Source: Metellina segmentata
Lineage: Eukaryota > Arthropoda > Arachnida > Araneae > Tetragnathidae
Length of the DNA: 64,000 nt
Reading direction: 5' to 3'
Assembly: GCA_947359465.1 (NCBI GenBank)
Contig: OX375876.1
Span: 87,822,184-87,886,183, forward strand
Shown here piece by piece: positions 34,501 to 46,500 of the stretch. The translations under genes were made by a program, and so were the position numbers. The stretch's first letter is position 1, and each line of letters begins with the position of its first letter. The notes below the pieces were generated by a model, which had not been told where the DNA came from, did no database searches, and worked only from the letters and a program-made list of their open reading frames with translations.

Positions 34501-37500
34501 TATAGTAGCAAGACACTATACACAGCAATAAAAGCTAATGACAGCAGTGACAGTGAGGAAGAAGTAGGTTTTTTTTTCCAACTATTGCAAGCCTAAAATA
34601 TATTCTATTTAAAATCATAAATAAAATTTTCATGTTCTTCATTTCAGGATGCTTGGGATAATATTGAAACTGATGTACCAGAGGTGTGTTTTTGTGATTG
34701 TTTAATAAGTACATTTAGGAATAGTTCTTTAGAATTGAAGATAGATTGTTAATATGCTATTTTGAAGATATTGTACTTGGATGGAATGCATTTAACCACC
34801 ATAGTAATCATTGGACAGTTTATTAGTTAAATTAACCATATGGCTCAATCCCCAACGTAAATACATTCTACATAGGACATAATATATTGTTACCACCATG
34901 TCAAAGACACAAACTAGCATTTTGGGGATTTTCATCTAACTGCTCTTTTTGAGTCACTCTTTCATGTTTTATGCTGTGACAAAGCCAATGGTAACATGAT
35001 TCTTAGTGCAAATACCAATTTTCATGAAAAACTACCTTTGTCATAACTCGATTTTCCCCAAAGCTTAAAAACTTTGAATGCGTTTTTGTAGAAACGTCGG
35101 TTTTGCAAATTGGTGCCTTTGGTGTGGTGGTAACAATATATTTTCTGTTGTCAATTTCACATATCTAAAAGAGAAAATGTACACAACACATCATGCCACT
35201 CACAGTTAGAATCCATCATTCTACTGTTGACAGTCTATCTATGTTATGACTTATTGTGGGGGTGACTCTCTGAAGCACCATGACTAATAGTCTTTTGTAA
35301 TGAGACCCCTGCTGATCCACTGAAGACCAATTTCAGCATGTACTTGATTGGAATGTTTGACAATTCCCCCAGGGTTCGATACAATGGTATCTCAGATGTT
35401 CAAATCATTGTGCAGAATAATAGTCACACTCACACAGAACGTGTACAGAACTCTCCTCTACCATACGACAACCTCTACATACTGGGTCATCTATAGCAGT
35501 GCTCCCCAATCTTTTTATCGCTGCGGACCGGATCAATGTTTGATAATTTTAACGCGGCCAGCTGAGGAGGGGGGGGGAGGTTCATTGTTTGCGAACATCT
35601 GTAGCGAAACTTATTCACTTCGTCTGAAAATCGTGGCTCAGTCGGGTATTGCACCTTACTGCAAATTGGAAGGTACGGAGTTCCAATCCCACTAGAGGCA
35701 AGTGGCCTAAAAGTAGATTTCATTTTAAAGTTCCCTTTCTGTTTGTTTCTCACTTCTTCAGTAATATACTTATGTTAATTTCTAGAACTTTCGAATTCTC
35801 GAATGTTCGATTCATTTTTCGGAAAAGGTATAAAAGGAGATGTATCACTCAGTTCAAATATAAACGAATAGATAAGTTGATGACATAGTTTGGATTCAGT
35901 AGACGTCTTATCAATATTCCAATTTGTGACTCAAGAGGTTACTTGTTACTCTGTAGAGAACGATCGCACTATTTCAACTCCGCTATACCTTTAAAATTAT
36001 CACGCAAAATAAAAGGTCTTTCTCAAGACTGCGTGATAGCCAAAAACCCATCATGGAAAACGACCTCCCCGTCGAAATGTCGGAGAAATCAAATTCAATT
36101 CCCGAGGAATTAAAAAACCTCACTCCAGCCGAACTCAGCACTCTTGCCTCCCGAATCCAGACGAAAATCAAGCAAACGTAAGCTGGCCTGAAACTCCTGG
36201 AACCTGCCCTTGAAATATACAAACTCGATGATGACAACGAAAGATATGCCTTTGTCAGCACCATGATCAACAAGGAATACGCTCAACTAACCGTTCTTGA
36301 AGGTCAGTGGCAAGTCATTTGTGCTTTCTCTAATCCACCCACCCAAGATCAAACCTCCACTAAAAGAGTAAGATCAGAGGACAATACCAGCCCTCATAAG
36401 AAAAATGCTAAATTAGATGCTTCGGGATTTCAATCCCCGTCCAAAAAACATACTGCCACTCGCAATATCCTTGCCCCTTTGCCAAACCCAATCACTACAA
36501 GCAATAAATTCGAAAGTCTACCAGAAGACATAAACACCTCACCCACAAAAATTGAACCCATAATGATTAAACTGATTGAGGGCATCCCCGCTTTACTTGG
36601 AACTCTAAAAGGAACATTCGGAAACACCATAAAGAGCAAGCTTGCCGGTGAATATGTCAAGATCACCACCCAAACCCCTGATCAACACAGGGGAGTCACC
36701 GCCTTCCTTAGACAAAGAAAGATAGAGGGTTTCATCATAACCCCATCCTATGAAAAACCTGTCAAAGTGGTAATCAAGGGCCTTCCCAGGGAAACCGAAG
36801 TTGTGGACATCAGAAATGAGCTAGTTAATCACGAATTTCCTGTGCGTAAAGTAGCTCAACTAACACAATCACGAACAAAAAATCCCCTCCCCATATTCGT
36901 GGTGGAACTTGACAAATCTCCCACCACTCATGAAATTTACAATCTACAAGAAATCCAACACCTTACTGTCAATATTGAACCATTCCAAAGAACATCTGGC
37001 CCTGGACAGTGTTATAATTGTAACAATTTTGGACACAGCTCCAAAAATTGCCTCATGAAAACCCGTTGCCTGAGATGCGGAGACGAGCATCGCACAGCCG
37101 ATTGTGAAATGGAAAAATCTGACAACCCCACTTGCATCAACTGTCAGCAAGAAGGCCATGTAGCCTCTTGGAAAGGATGCCCTAAATTCCCAACACGTAA
37201 ACCAATCTATCAAGAAATTATACGCAAAACTATCCCCAGAAACTCATTCAAAACAAACAACGTCACGGAAAACTTCTCGTACGCCCAGGCTGCCAATCCT
37301 AATCCAAATCCCCGCCCCACTCTTCTTCCCAATCCTCCAACACGACTGGTCAACGAAAATGTTGACCACTCTGGAATAAAGTCAGATCCCGCCCCGACCG
37401 CTCTCAAAGAGATCTTAGACCTAGTCAGAGAGGTATCCAAGTTGTTCTCCCCTATAGGAGGCATCAAAGGACTAATTTCAAAAATCAGACAAGCCAAAAC

Positions 37501-40500
37501 CACAGAGGACAAATTATGTGTCATCATTGATTGTATTGCGGCAGCACTATAAACCCCCATTTTCACTATGGCTGGCACACCCCAAAACTTTTGTATCATA
37601 TTCTGGAACGCAAACGGCGTCACCAATAGAATACAAGAGCTACGCGATTTCATTAACACCCACAATCCGGACGTGCTCTGTCTCCAAGAGACGCACCTAA
37701 GACCCAATACTCCGATAAACATTGCTAATTACAACACATACAGAACAGATAGAATATCCACACTCACTACCCACACCTCTGGAGGAACAGCAGTGTTCGT
37801 CAAAAGATCCATCCCACATCATGTCATCCCTCAACAAACCCACAATAATATCGAAACTACGTCGGTGTCAATTAACTTCAACAACAAATCCCCGCTTATT
37901 ATAACCTCCATTTACTGCAGTCCTGCGCATAATAAAAATCCTATAAATGAAATTGAAAAACTCATATCGGCTAATGATAGCATTATCCTATGTGGCGACT
38001 TCAACGCGAAGCACCGGCTTTGGAACTGTCCCTCCAACAATCCCAGAGGCAATCTTTTAATCCAAACTATAAATAAAACTGGCATATTCGTTGCCGCTCC
38101 CTCTGATCCCACCCGAATCCAGGGCCAAACAGGCAATGTCATTGATTTTGCACTCATAAAAGGGTTTCACTACAAACATAAAATCATCTCCATGCCCGAA
38201 CTCTCTTCAGACCATAACCCTGTCATTCTTACTTTCAACACCGCCTACTCACCCCTTAACATACACAGACACACTACTACCAACTGGACTACATTTAAAA
38301 ATATCATTAACGATACGACTCAATACCCCATACCCACGAACAGCGTCTCCTGCCTCTCACAACTGGATACAATCACTGAACAATTTCAAAACAATATTAT
38401 TAATGCACATAAACATTCTTTCAAAGAAATTACCCAAACTCATCAACTTTTCCTCCCCCCTCACATCAAAACCATCATTAAAAATCGAAACAAACTTAAG
38501 AAACACTGGCAACATAATAAAGACCCTCTTTCCAAACAACAACTTAATAGAATCCAGAAACAACTTAAAAAGGATATTAAAACCCATACTCAACAAGCTT
38601 GGAAAGACCACTTATCCTCTTTAAACATAGAAGACAAATCCCTCTGGAGAAAGGCTAAATCTCTTAAAACAAAAAGGCCCAACATTCCCCCCATACACTC
38701 TCCAAACAACATTGCTCTCTCTGACACTGACAAAGCAAACGCTATTGCAGACAGCTTCGAAACACAATTTCATGATAATAAAATTAATGACCCAAACACT
38801 GACAATCTCGTTAATCATACTATCAATAATTATTTTTCACACACCCAACAAGTCACATTCAAATCTATCCCCCCATCTGAAGTAATTACTCAGATTAACA
38901 AACTCAATATTAAAAAAGCCCCTGGACACGAAGGCATCACTAATAAGATGGTTAAAAAATTACCCGTTAAGGCCATCCTCATCTTCACTTTCATTATTAA
39001 TCTCACTCTCAAACTCAAACACTTCCCCACTCCTTGGAAAACCGCCAGCATCATCCCCATACTCAAACCTCACAAAAACACAACTGATCCCACCAGCTAC
39101 AGACCTATTTCACTCCTCCCTACCCTCAGTAAAATCACTGAAGCTATTATTCTTGAAACAATTAAATACTTCATCACACAAAACAACATTATGATCCCTC
39201 AACAACACGGTTTCACACCCAAACTCTCTACTACTCACCAGCTACTCCGAGTCACCGAACACATACACAAGGGAAAACGCAAATACAAAAAAACAGGTGC
39301 AATTTTCTTTGACATCGCCAAGGCATTCGACAAAGTTTGGATAAAGGGTCTCATCTATAAACTTATCAAACTCAACTTCCCATACTGCCTTATCATCATA
39401 CTTACGTCATACCTTACCAATCGTCATTTTACCGTCTCCGTTAACAAGGCTGACTCTTCGAAACGCAAAATCAAATCTGGAGTTCCTCAAGGATCCAAAT
39501 TAGGACCTTTCTTATTTAACATCTACATGAATGACATCCCGCAATCTAATTCTACCATGCTCAGTATGTTCGCTGACGACACTGCTATTCTCGCCCAACA
39601 AAAAAATATCAATACACTTATTTTTCTACTCAACAAACACATCCAGGCAATCGAACTTTGGCTTATTCAATGGAGAATTAAACTTAATGTCGACAAAACA
39701 GCAGCTATCATATTCGGAGCTAACCCTCCCACACACAAAGTCAAAGTTTATGGTCAATTAATAGAATGGGTATCATAAACAAAATATCTAGGAGTTATCC
39801 TCGACAACCAACTCTCATGGGCCCCCCACATTCAAACAATCCAAACCAAATTTAAAAAAGCCCGATCTGCACTTTACCCTCTCATCGCACGTAGCTCTAC
39901 ACTATCCATACAAAACAAACTTCTGATCTACATTTATTATTTACGCCCAGTTCTAACATATGCCGCTCCCATCTGGGGTGCCGCCGCCAAGACAAACATC
40001 AATAAAATTATTGTCCTCCAAAATACCACCCTCAGAACCATTGTCCAGGCCAGATGGTTTTACAGAAATATTGACATCCTAACTGCCACTAATATACCCC
40101 ATCTTGGTCAGTTCATCGGCAACCTTGCTCAAAATTTTTTCAAAAACATCGCCAATAACTCAAATTCCTCCATCCAAGAAATCGAAATTTACGACCCAAC
40201 TCTTCCAAAAAACAAAGCCCGCCCAAGAGCATCAATGTTAATTGGCAATAGATTGTCACCCCAAAGCATCAACATTCGCAATTAATCCCTCATTGGCCGT
40301 ACGATTTCGGCAAGCCAAGAGCTTTTTAAACCACGCTCCTCGATGTAGGTGGCACTTGTATTTCAAACAAGGCTGCACCACGTTGAACGAGCTCCTGACA
40401 TCTTCCTAACACCCACCCCATTCTTTCCCTAACCTGAAAGCACCATCTGTCATGCCACTTATCCATCAATACTGGAGATGAAGGCCCCTGCGGGGCCATG

Positions 40501-43500
40501 GGCTCCGAGAAATTCAACTACTTGACTTGAGTTCAAATATAATAAAGTCTCGAGTTGAGATCAGCAATCTTTGTCCTCGCTTGCCTTTTGCAAATCTACA
40601 CGACATTTTGGTGGAGGCGCCGGGTAAAATAAATACGGCGGAAGAACTTCGCAGAAGTCTACGTCTTCAAGGACTCCCTCCTGAGTTTGGCTCTTTACCG
40701 AATCCTAGTAGAGGCCCGAGGAAAATGTCTGACCTTGAAGACACCGAGAAAAAGCTCCCAGTTGCCAGCTCCGCTCCAGTCACCATCGCACCAGTGCCGT
40801 TCCTGACCTACCAGCCACCCAGAAGTCCATGCATATTCTCTGGAGACGACCAACCAGATGTTCGCCGGTGGCTCAAGGACTTTCAACGAATCGCCAGCTA
40901 TAACCGTTGGGACGAACAGATGTGTCTGGCAAACGTCATATTCTACCTCGCCGGAACAGCCCGACAATGGTTTGATAACAATGAGGACACTTTTACTGAT
41001 TGGACTTCGTTCAGGAATTCCCTGAACAACACGTTTTGCCAAACAGATGACATAAAGCGTCAAGCTGAGAGACTGTTGGTTGCACGTGCTCAACAAATTG
41101 GCGAGACGTCTGAATCATACATCCAAGACGTACTCGCTCTATGCCGAAAAGTTGATCCTTCCATGCCAGATGTCGAGAAAGTAGCCCATCTCATGAAGGG
41201 GATTGCAGAGGACTTGCACCAGATCCTTTTGGTTCAGGACTATGAGACCGTCGATGCTTTTGTGAAACGCTGCCGTCAAATAGAAAGCCTCCGACGAAGA
41301 CGTATCACCCGACCAAGATTCCAGAGGCTGCCAAATGTTTCTGCAGTTTCGGCCGAAACAGACATTGGTGATTTAAGATCGCTGGTACGAACAATTGTCA
41401 GGGAAGAGCTTCAAAAGCTCTTGCCGGAAGTACAAAACTACACGAACGACGACCCTGCTTCACCAACGGACGTCGCATCTCTGGTCCGGGAAGAAGTTAT
41501 GGAAGCTCTAGCACCACTCACAGGTCCAAGAAGTCGCAACGGCCCTCCTCGAGTTTCAGTTCCAGTTGGGTCACAGCCAAGACGTGAGGCCAGAAACAGC
41601 GCCGTTCCACAGCGTAAGACAGATTTGTGGAGAGCTGCCAATAATGTACCTCTCTGCTACCATTGCGGACGCCCAGGACACGTGCTGAGGTACTGTAGGG
41701 AGAGACGACAAATATTTGCAGATACAAGAGCCCTCAGAACATCTAATCCTCGACGAGAAATTGACACTGAGACCCTACACAGCTTTGACGACAACTATGC
41801 ACGACGTATACAGCCTACTTCTTCCAGTTTCAGAAGTAGTTCACCATACCCTCGCCGCTCCTTCAACCGCCGACAGTCACAATCGCCTGTTCGCCGCTCC
41901 AGCCGTTCTCCACGCCGACCAAATGAGGAAAACTAACTCGGGCGACCTGTCCAGGAGGTAAGGCCGCAGTTGAAGAAAATCCTCCGACGTATACTACAAC
42001 CAAGTTAAAGAAAAATTCCACCTATATCACAGTGAATGGACAATGTGTAAAAGCCCTTGTTGATTCTGGTGCCGATTACTCGGTCATATCTGAAGAATTA
42101 CGAGTACAATTGAATACACCTATGTTTACTGAGGATGGACCTGTACTGAAAACTGCCTGTGGAAAATCTGTAGCCGCCTCAGGACGCTGTGTATTAAAAG
42201 TCTACTTGAATGGGACTGTGAAACCGTTTGAATTTCTGGTATTTCCACAGTGTAGCCACCAAATGATACTTGGATGGGATTTTTTCCGTGCCACTGATGC
42301 TGTCATAGATTGCGGAAATGAAGAACTTCAACTTGCAGAAATCCTTCCAGACAACCAGGTGTCAGGTAAATCAGATTGCTCTTGCACCTTGTTTGCCGCA
42401 ACAGATTACGTAATTGAAGCCAATTCGACAAAGCAAATATGTACTCTTAATCCAGAAATTCCAGAAGCAGATAAAGCTATGATTATTGGTAATACAATTC
42501 TCACGTGTGATTAATCACGTGAATTAATCCAATTTAATTACTCCTTTGGTCTTACATTTGGTTGGACAAGGTAGGGGAGAGTGCGTCGTCTGCTAAAATA
42601 TGTGTTTTTCTTAACAGCAAAATATAGTCTCCAAATTAAATCAAATTTATTCTGATATTAAAGAAAGTAAATAACAAATAAAAATACATATAACATAGAG
42701 GATATAAAATACATTCACAATAAATAAATAGAATATAAAAAATACAAATATAGTGAATACACATACAATAATAAAAAAAATGAAACCATTTTAAAAATTA
42801 GAGTTAAAAAAAATAAACCTTATATGTGTGAAACATATTCTGAAACTCGCGGAACGGTGTCGGGTTGATTAGTAGTAAATTATTAATTTTATGAATAATT
42901 TAAAATAGTTTACAAGAAAGTGTACAGAAGAAACCAATCTCTTTCATGAATAGTAGTTACAATGAGAAAACTATATTTACGTTTTACTTATTCATCACAT
43001 GCATTTATACATCATCAATATATGTAAAACATAGCAAACATCATAACAAATCTATTTACATTATAATATACTTATTCATCACATGAATTTACACATCATC
43101 ATCACTTAACATTTCCGAATCGCTATCAGACTCACTATTAAAAGAAATTACCAAGTTCTTACTTTCCCAAATATCATCCACAAGTCCATCTACTTCCCAC
43201 ATGTATTTCTCTTTTTCAGTAACATGGTTTATGCAGTTTTTCCAATTTTGTACAGAGACCTTTTCAATCCCTTGGATGACTAAATCCTTCACATCGTTCA
43301 GTTTAAAAGTCTTGTTTTCCCTGGCAACGTGTCCTTTTACTTGACTCCATATCATTTCAATGGGATTAAGCTCACAGTGATACGGGGGAAGTCTCAAAAC
43401 CTTATGTCCAAATTTTTCGGCAATTTCTTCAACTCTGTATTTATCAAACATATGTTTGATTTCGCTAACTTTTTTCAACAGTTCAATCTTGATCATGTCC

Positions 43501-46500
43501 TGGTTCCACGTAATGTTTTTCAACGATAGCCATTCTTGAATTGCACTTTTTTTCCAAGATGTCGTCGGAATTTTTTCTTTCTTCACCGAGTGATAGGGGG
43601 CATTGTCCATCACTACAAAGCTGTTTCGTTTCAATTTAGGCATGATATCTTCAAACCACTTCTCAAAATGGTTACCATCCATTTCTTCGTGGTAGTCACC
43701 GGATTTTTTTCCTACAAAAATGTCAGCCGCATCAGGTACAAATCCTTCATCACTTCCGATATGGGTAATGATGAGTCTTCTTCCTTTTCCTTTTGGTGCA
43801 GCCAAGCCTGTTGTCAAACTTGAAGAGGAAGCTTCATTGGTGCTTTTGATGTTTTTGTCTTGCCATACTCGACTTTGTGAGTGTCCTTCATTCACCCATG
43901 TTTCATCTAAATAATAGATTGAAGCATTTTCATTCTTCAGTTCTCTAATTTTTCGTAAATAATTTCTTCGCCATAAAATTATGTCGTGTCTTTCTAAAAG
44001 CATAGCCTGCCTTTTTCGCTTTTCAAAGGAAAATCCCAAATCTTTCAGTATCCTGTACAGTGTACTTCGGCTAATGTTTGTCGAAAAAATATCCTTATCA
44101 TTGTTAATTTCATTTAGAACTTTGTCCAATGTAGGAATTTCATTTCGACGAAAACAATCATGAATTTTTCGTCGGATGCACGATAAAGTAAAGTTGTCAT
44201 ATTTCATCATTCTTGTTCTTTTTCCAACGGCATAAGGTCGTTTTTTTCCTGGAGTACTCAAAGGACTTGTCGTCTTCCATTCTTTTTTCAAACGAAAAAC
44301 AGTTCTTTTGGAAACACCAGTTAGTTGAGACACCTTTCCGACGATTTGGTTAATGGAATCACTATGGTTTTCTTCTCGAAGTCTAGAATAAACATTCAAT
44401 ATGTTCCTGCGAGCTCCACTACCAATTGATTTTCCTTGCTTTGATGGCGTATACAGCTTGGATGGTGACGTTCCTTTTTCAGCCATGTTCAGAGTATCAA
44501 ACACACTCCAATAAAATAGCACAAGAGAGATATGAACGTAAATACACACGCTAGCAAAGACGCAGAGCGAAATGGCGCAGACTTGGCCGGAAAGCGTATT
44601 TAGCTCGCCAGAAATGTTACCATGGAAACCGGTTTAGAATTCCGTTTCGGATATATTCATTCGCTTCGGTCAAAAAAAAATGCTTTTTACAAATAAATAA
44701 CCGATTATAAAGGTTCAAAAATCACTCCTTCATTGTAGGACAATTTTTACACGTTTATATGCATTTTCTTTATTTTAAATTCCAAATCAAGTTGGAATTA
44801 TTTTTCATGCGGATGAACATCATTTCTGCCTTTCCCAATACTGACAAGTTAAGGTGAAACAGAGTATACAACATCGGAGACTTAGTCTGGATCTTTACTC
44901 CAGTACGAAAGGTTGGACTGTCCGAAAAGCTCCTAAGACGTTATTTCGGACCCTATCGAATAACACGGCGACTATCTGACGTAACATACGAAGTAGAAAG
45001 TATGGAGGAGAATAGCAGACGGCGGATCTCAAAAGATGTAGTCCACGTCCTTAGGTTAAAACCCTATCTTGATCCAAAGAAACAACTGGATGACGGAAGA
45101 GAGCACAGCATTTCCAGGGGACCTGTTACAAGGAGCCAGATCAGGCTGCAGCGGGACGCTGCTTCGTCTTAAGGAGGGGGAAATGTAGCGAAACTTATTC
45201 ACTTCGTCTGAAAATCGTGGCTCAGTCGGGTATTGCACCTTACTGCAAATTGGAAGGTACGGAGTTCCAATCCCACTAGAGGCAAGTGGCCTAAAAGTAG
45301 ATATCATTTTAAAGTTCCCTTTCTGTTTGTTTCTCACTTCTTCAGTAATATACTTATGTTAATTTCTAGAACTTTCGAATTCTCGAATGTTCGATTCATT
45401 TTTCGGAAAAGGTATAAAAGGAGATGTATCACTCAGTTCAAATATAATAAAGTCTCGAGTTGAGATCAGCAATCTTTGTCCTCGCTTGCCTTTTGCAAAT
45501 CTACACGACAATATTTTAGATTGTTTTGATTTAATAAATTATGAATATAGAGGGATTTAACATTTTAACTCACTAGAACGCTAAATCAATGAGAACCCTG
45601 AGCTTGTTTCTTTGCAACGAGACGCTTTCATCTGGGGGTAATAGGAGACAATGACACCCGAAGTGTGTTGCTTATGTCCAGTTTATTCCATTGTTTTGTT
45701 TTGGTTGCTGTCACTGCAGAAAACGCCACTTCACACACATAGGTTGTCGGAAATGGCAATAGGGATTTAAGTGCTATGGTGGCAATCTCAGGGTATTCTG
45801 CCATGACTTTAATCCAGAACACCGGCAGAGTTGTTGTCTCGAACGTAGTTTTAAGGCCGCCTTCATTTGCAATTTCCAGCTGTTGATCTTCTTCTTGCAC
45901 AACATGCTAGATTCGCCTGATTTGTTGACAAATGGGTCGCGGATCCATTCCTTACCACTTCGTGGGTCTTTTGTTGCGAAATAGTGCTCGAACTCTTTTA
46001 AAAGCAAAGACAGCTGATCGTGCACCAACTGGGAGAATGAATGTTTAGGCTCAGTCTCGCCTAAAATCCCTGCTAATGTCTGAAACATGTACAAAATGCC
46101 TATGTTCACGCGCCGTCCACATAACTTCAGTTTGGCTTTAAATGCAGCTACTTTGTCTGCCAACTTGAAAACAGTTGTCACATTTGTCAAAATTAGAAAA
46201 TAGAGACATACAGAATTCATAAATCATAATTGAAGCTCCAGTAACAGAACAAATTTCAAGTTCTGATTTACCGCCTCCTGATTTGAGTGGACATTTCATA
46301 GATAAGAACGCACAAACCCGAGAGAACTACACCACAGTAAATAAAATGGAAATAATTTAATGTTCCTTGGGCGGCCCGGTGCCATTTGATCCACGTACCG
46401 GCCCGGGGGTTGGGGACCACTGATCTATAGCACCTATAATGTTGAGGTGTCTATTCAGGGTACAGTGGCCAGTTAGAAAGCCAATAGCTATCCTGATTTC

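Larger units (their letters stand above)
35600..35862 (+). repeat. Left LTR, first segment (U3/R)
   Basis: Identical to 45184-45446 except for one base noticed at about 35719-35721 (ttt versus tat). Contains tRNA-like boxes at 35634-35690 and a TATAAAAG box. Confidence 0.92.
35863..40529 (+). mobile_element. Jockey-clade LINE inserted in the left LTR
   Basis: 4,667 bp between a 12-bp duplication agttcaaatata (35851-35862 and 40530-40541). 5' UTR about 190 bp, ORF1 36053-37552, ORF2 37568-40285, 3' UTR 244 bp. There is no poly(A) tail: the element ends actacttgacttg directly at the duplication. The plus strand is notably rich in A and C and poor in G. Full-length but each ORF has one stop. 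Confidence 0.93.
35600..45510 (+). mobile_element. Ty3/Gypsy-like LTR retrotransposon, defective
   Basis: LTRs begin TGTAGCGAAAC and end ACGACA: left LTR 35600-35862 plus 40542-40605 (split by the Jockey LINE), right LTR 45184-45510 (327 bp). PBS at 40609, gag 40725-41936, protease 41927-42514, pol C-terminus 44858-45172, polypurine tract 45171-45183. Reverse transcriptase, RNase H and the integrase core are missing, and a Sailor-type transposase gene sits in their place. No target duplication is evident (flanks acatc / atatt). Confidence 0.9.
35497..46422 (-). mobile_element. hAT element (ZBED5-like) hosting later insertions
   Basis: Ends cagtgctccccaatcttttt (35497) and, as complement, cagtggtccccaacccccgg (46422), with a perfect 8-bp duplication. 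The element itself is only 35497-35599 plus 45511-46422 (about 1.0 kb), an internally deleted copy whose transposase C-terminus survives at 45628-46220. The remaining 9.9 kb is the LTR element and its own insertions. Confidence 0.9.

Noticed and set aside
35594..35599. Target duplication of the LTR element
   Set aside because: acatc on the left does not match atatt on the right; none is claimed.
35348..35695. 115-residue plus-strand open frame
   Set aside because: Crosses the LINE remnant, hAT end and LTR; it is antisense to the RNase H reading and has no domain.
37210..37722. 170-residue minus-strand open frame
   Set aside because: Antisense shadow of the Jockey ORF1/ORF2 junction, with no family features.
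40527..40724. Upstream extension of the gag frame starting in the left LTR
   Set aside because: The frame is open by chance through U5 and the primer binding site; the first ATG after the primer site is at 40725.
40695..41096. 133-residue minus-strand frame
   Set aside because: Antisense shadow of gag.
42540..42610. Left terminal inverted repeat of Sailor (ttggacaaggtaggggagag region)
   Set aside because: No complementary match was found in 44600-44860.
43329..44163. Several plus-strand open frames of 60-95 residues
   Set aside because: Shadows of the Sailor transposase on the opposite strand.
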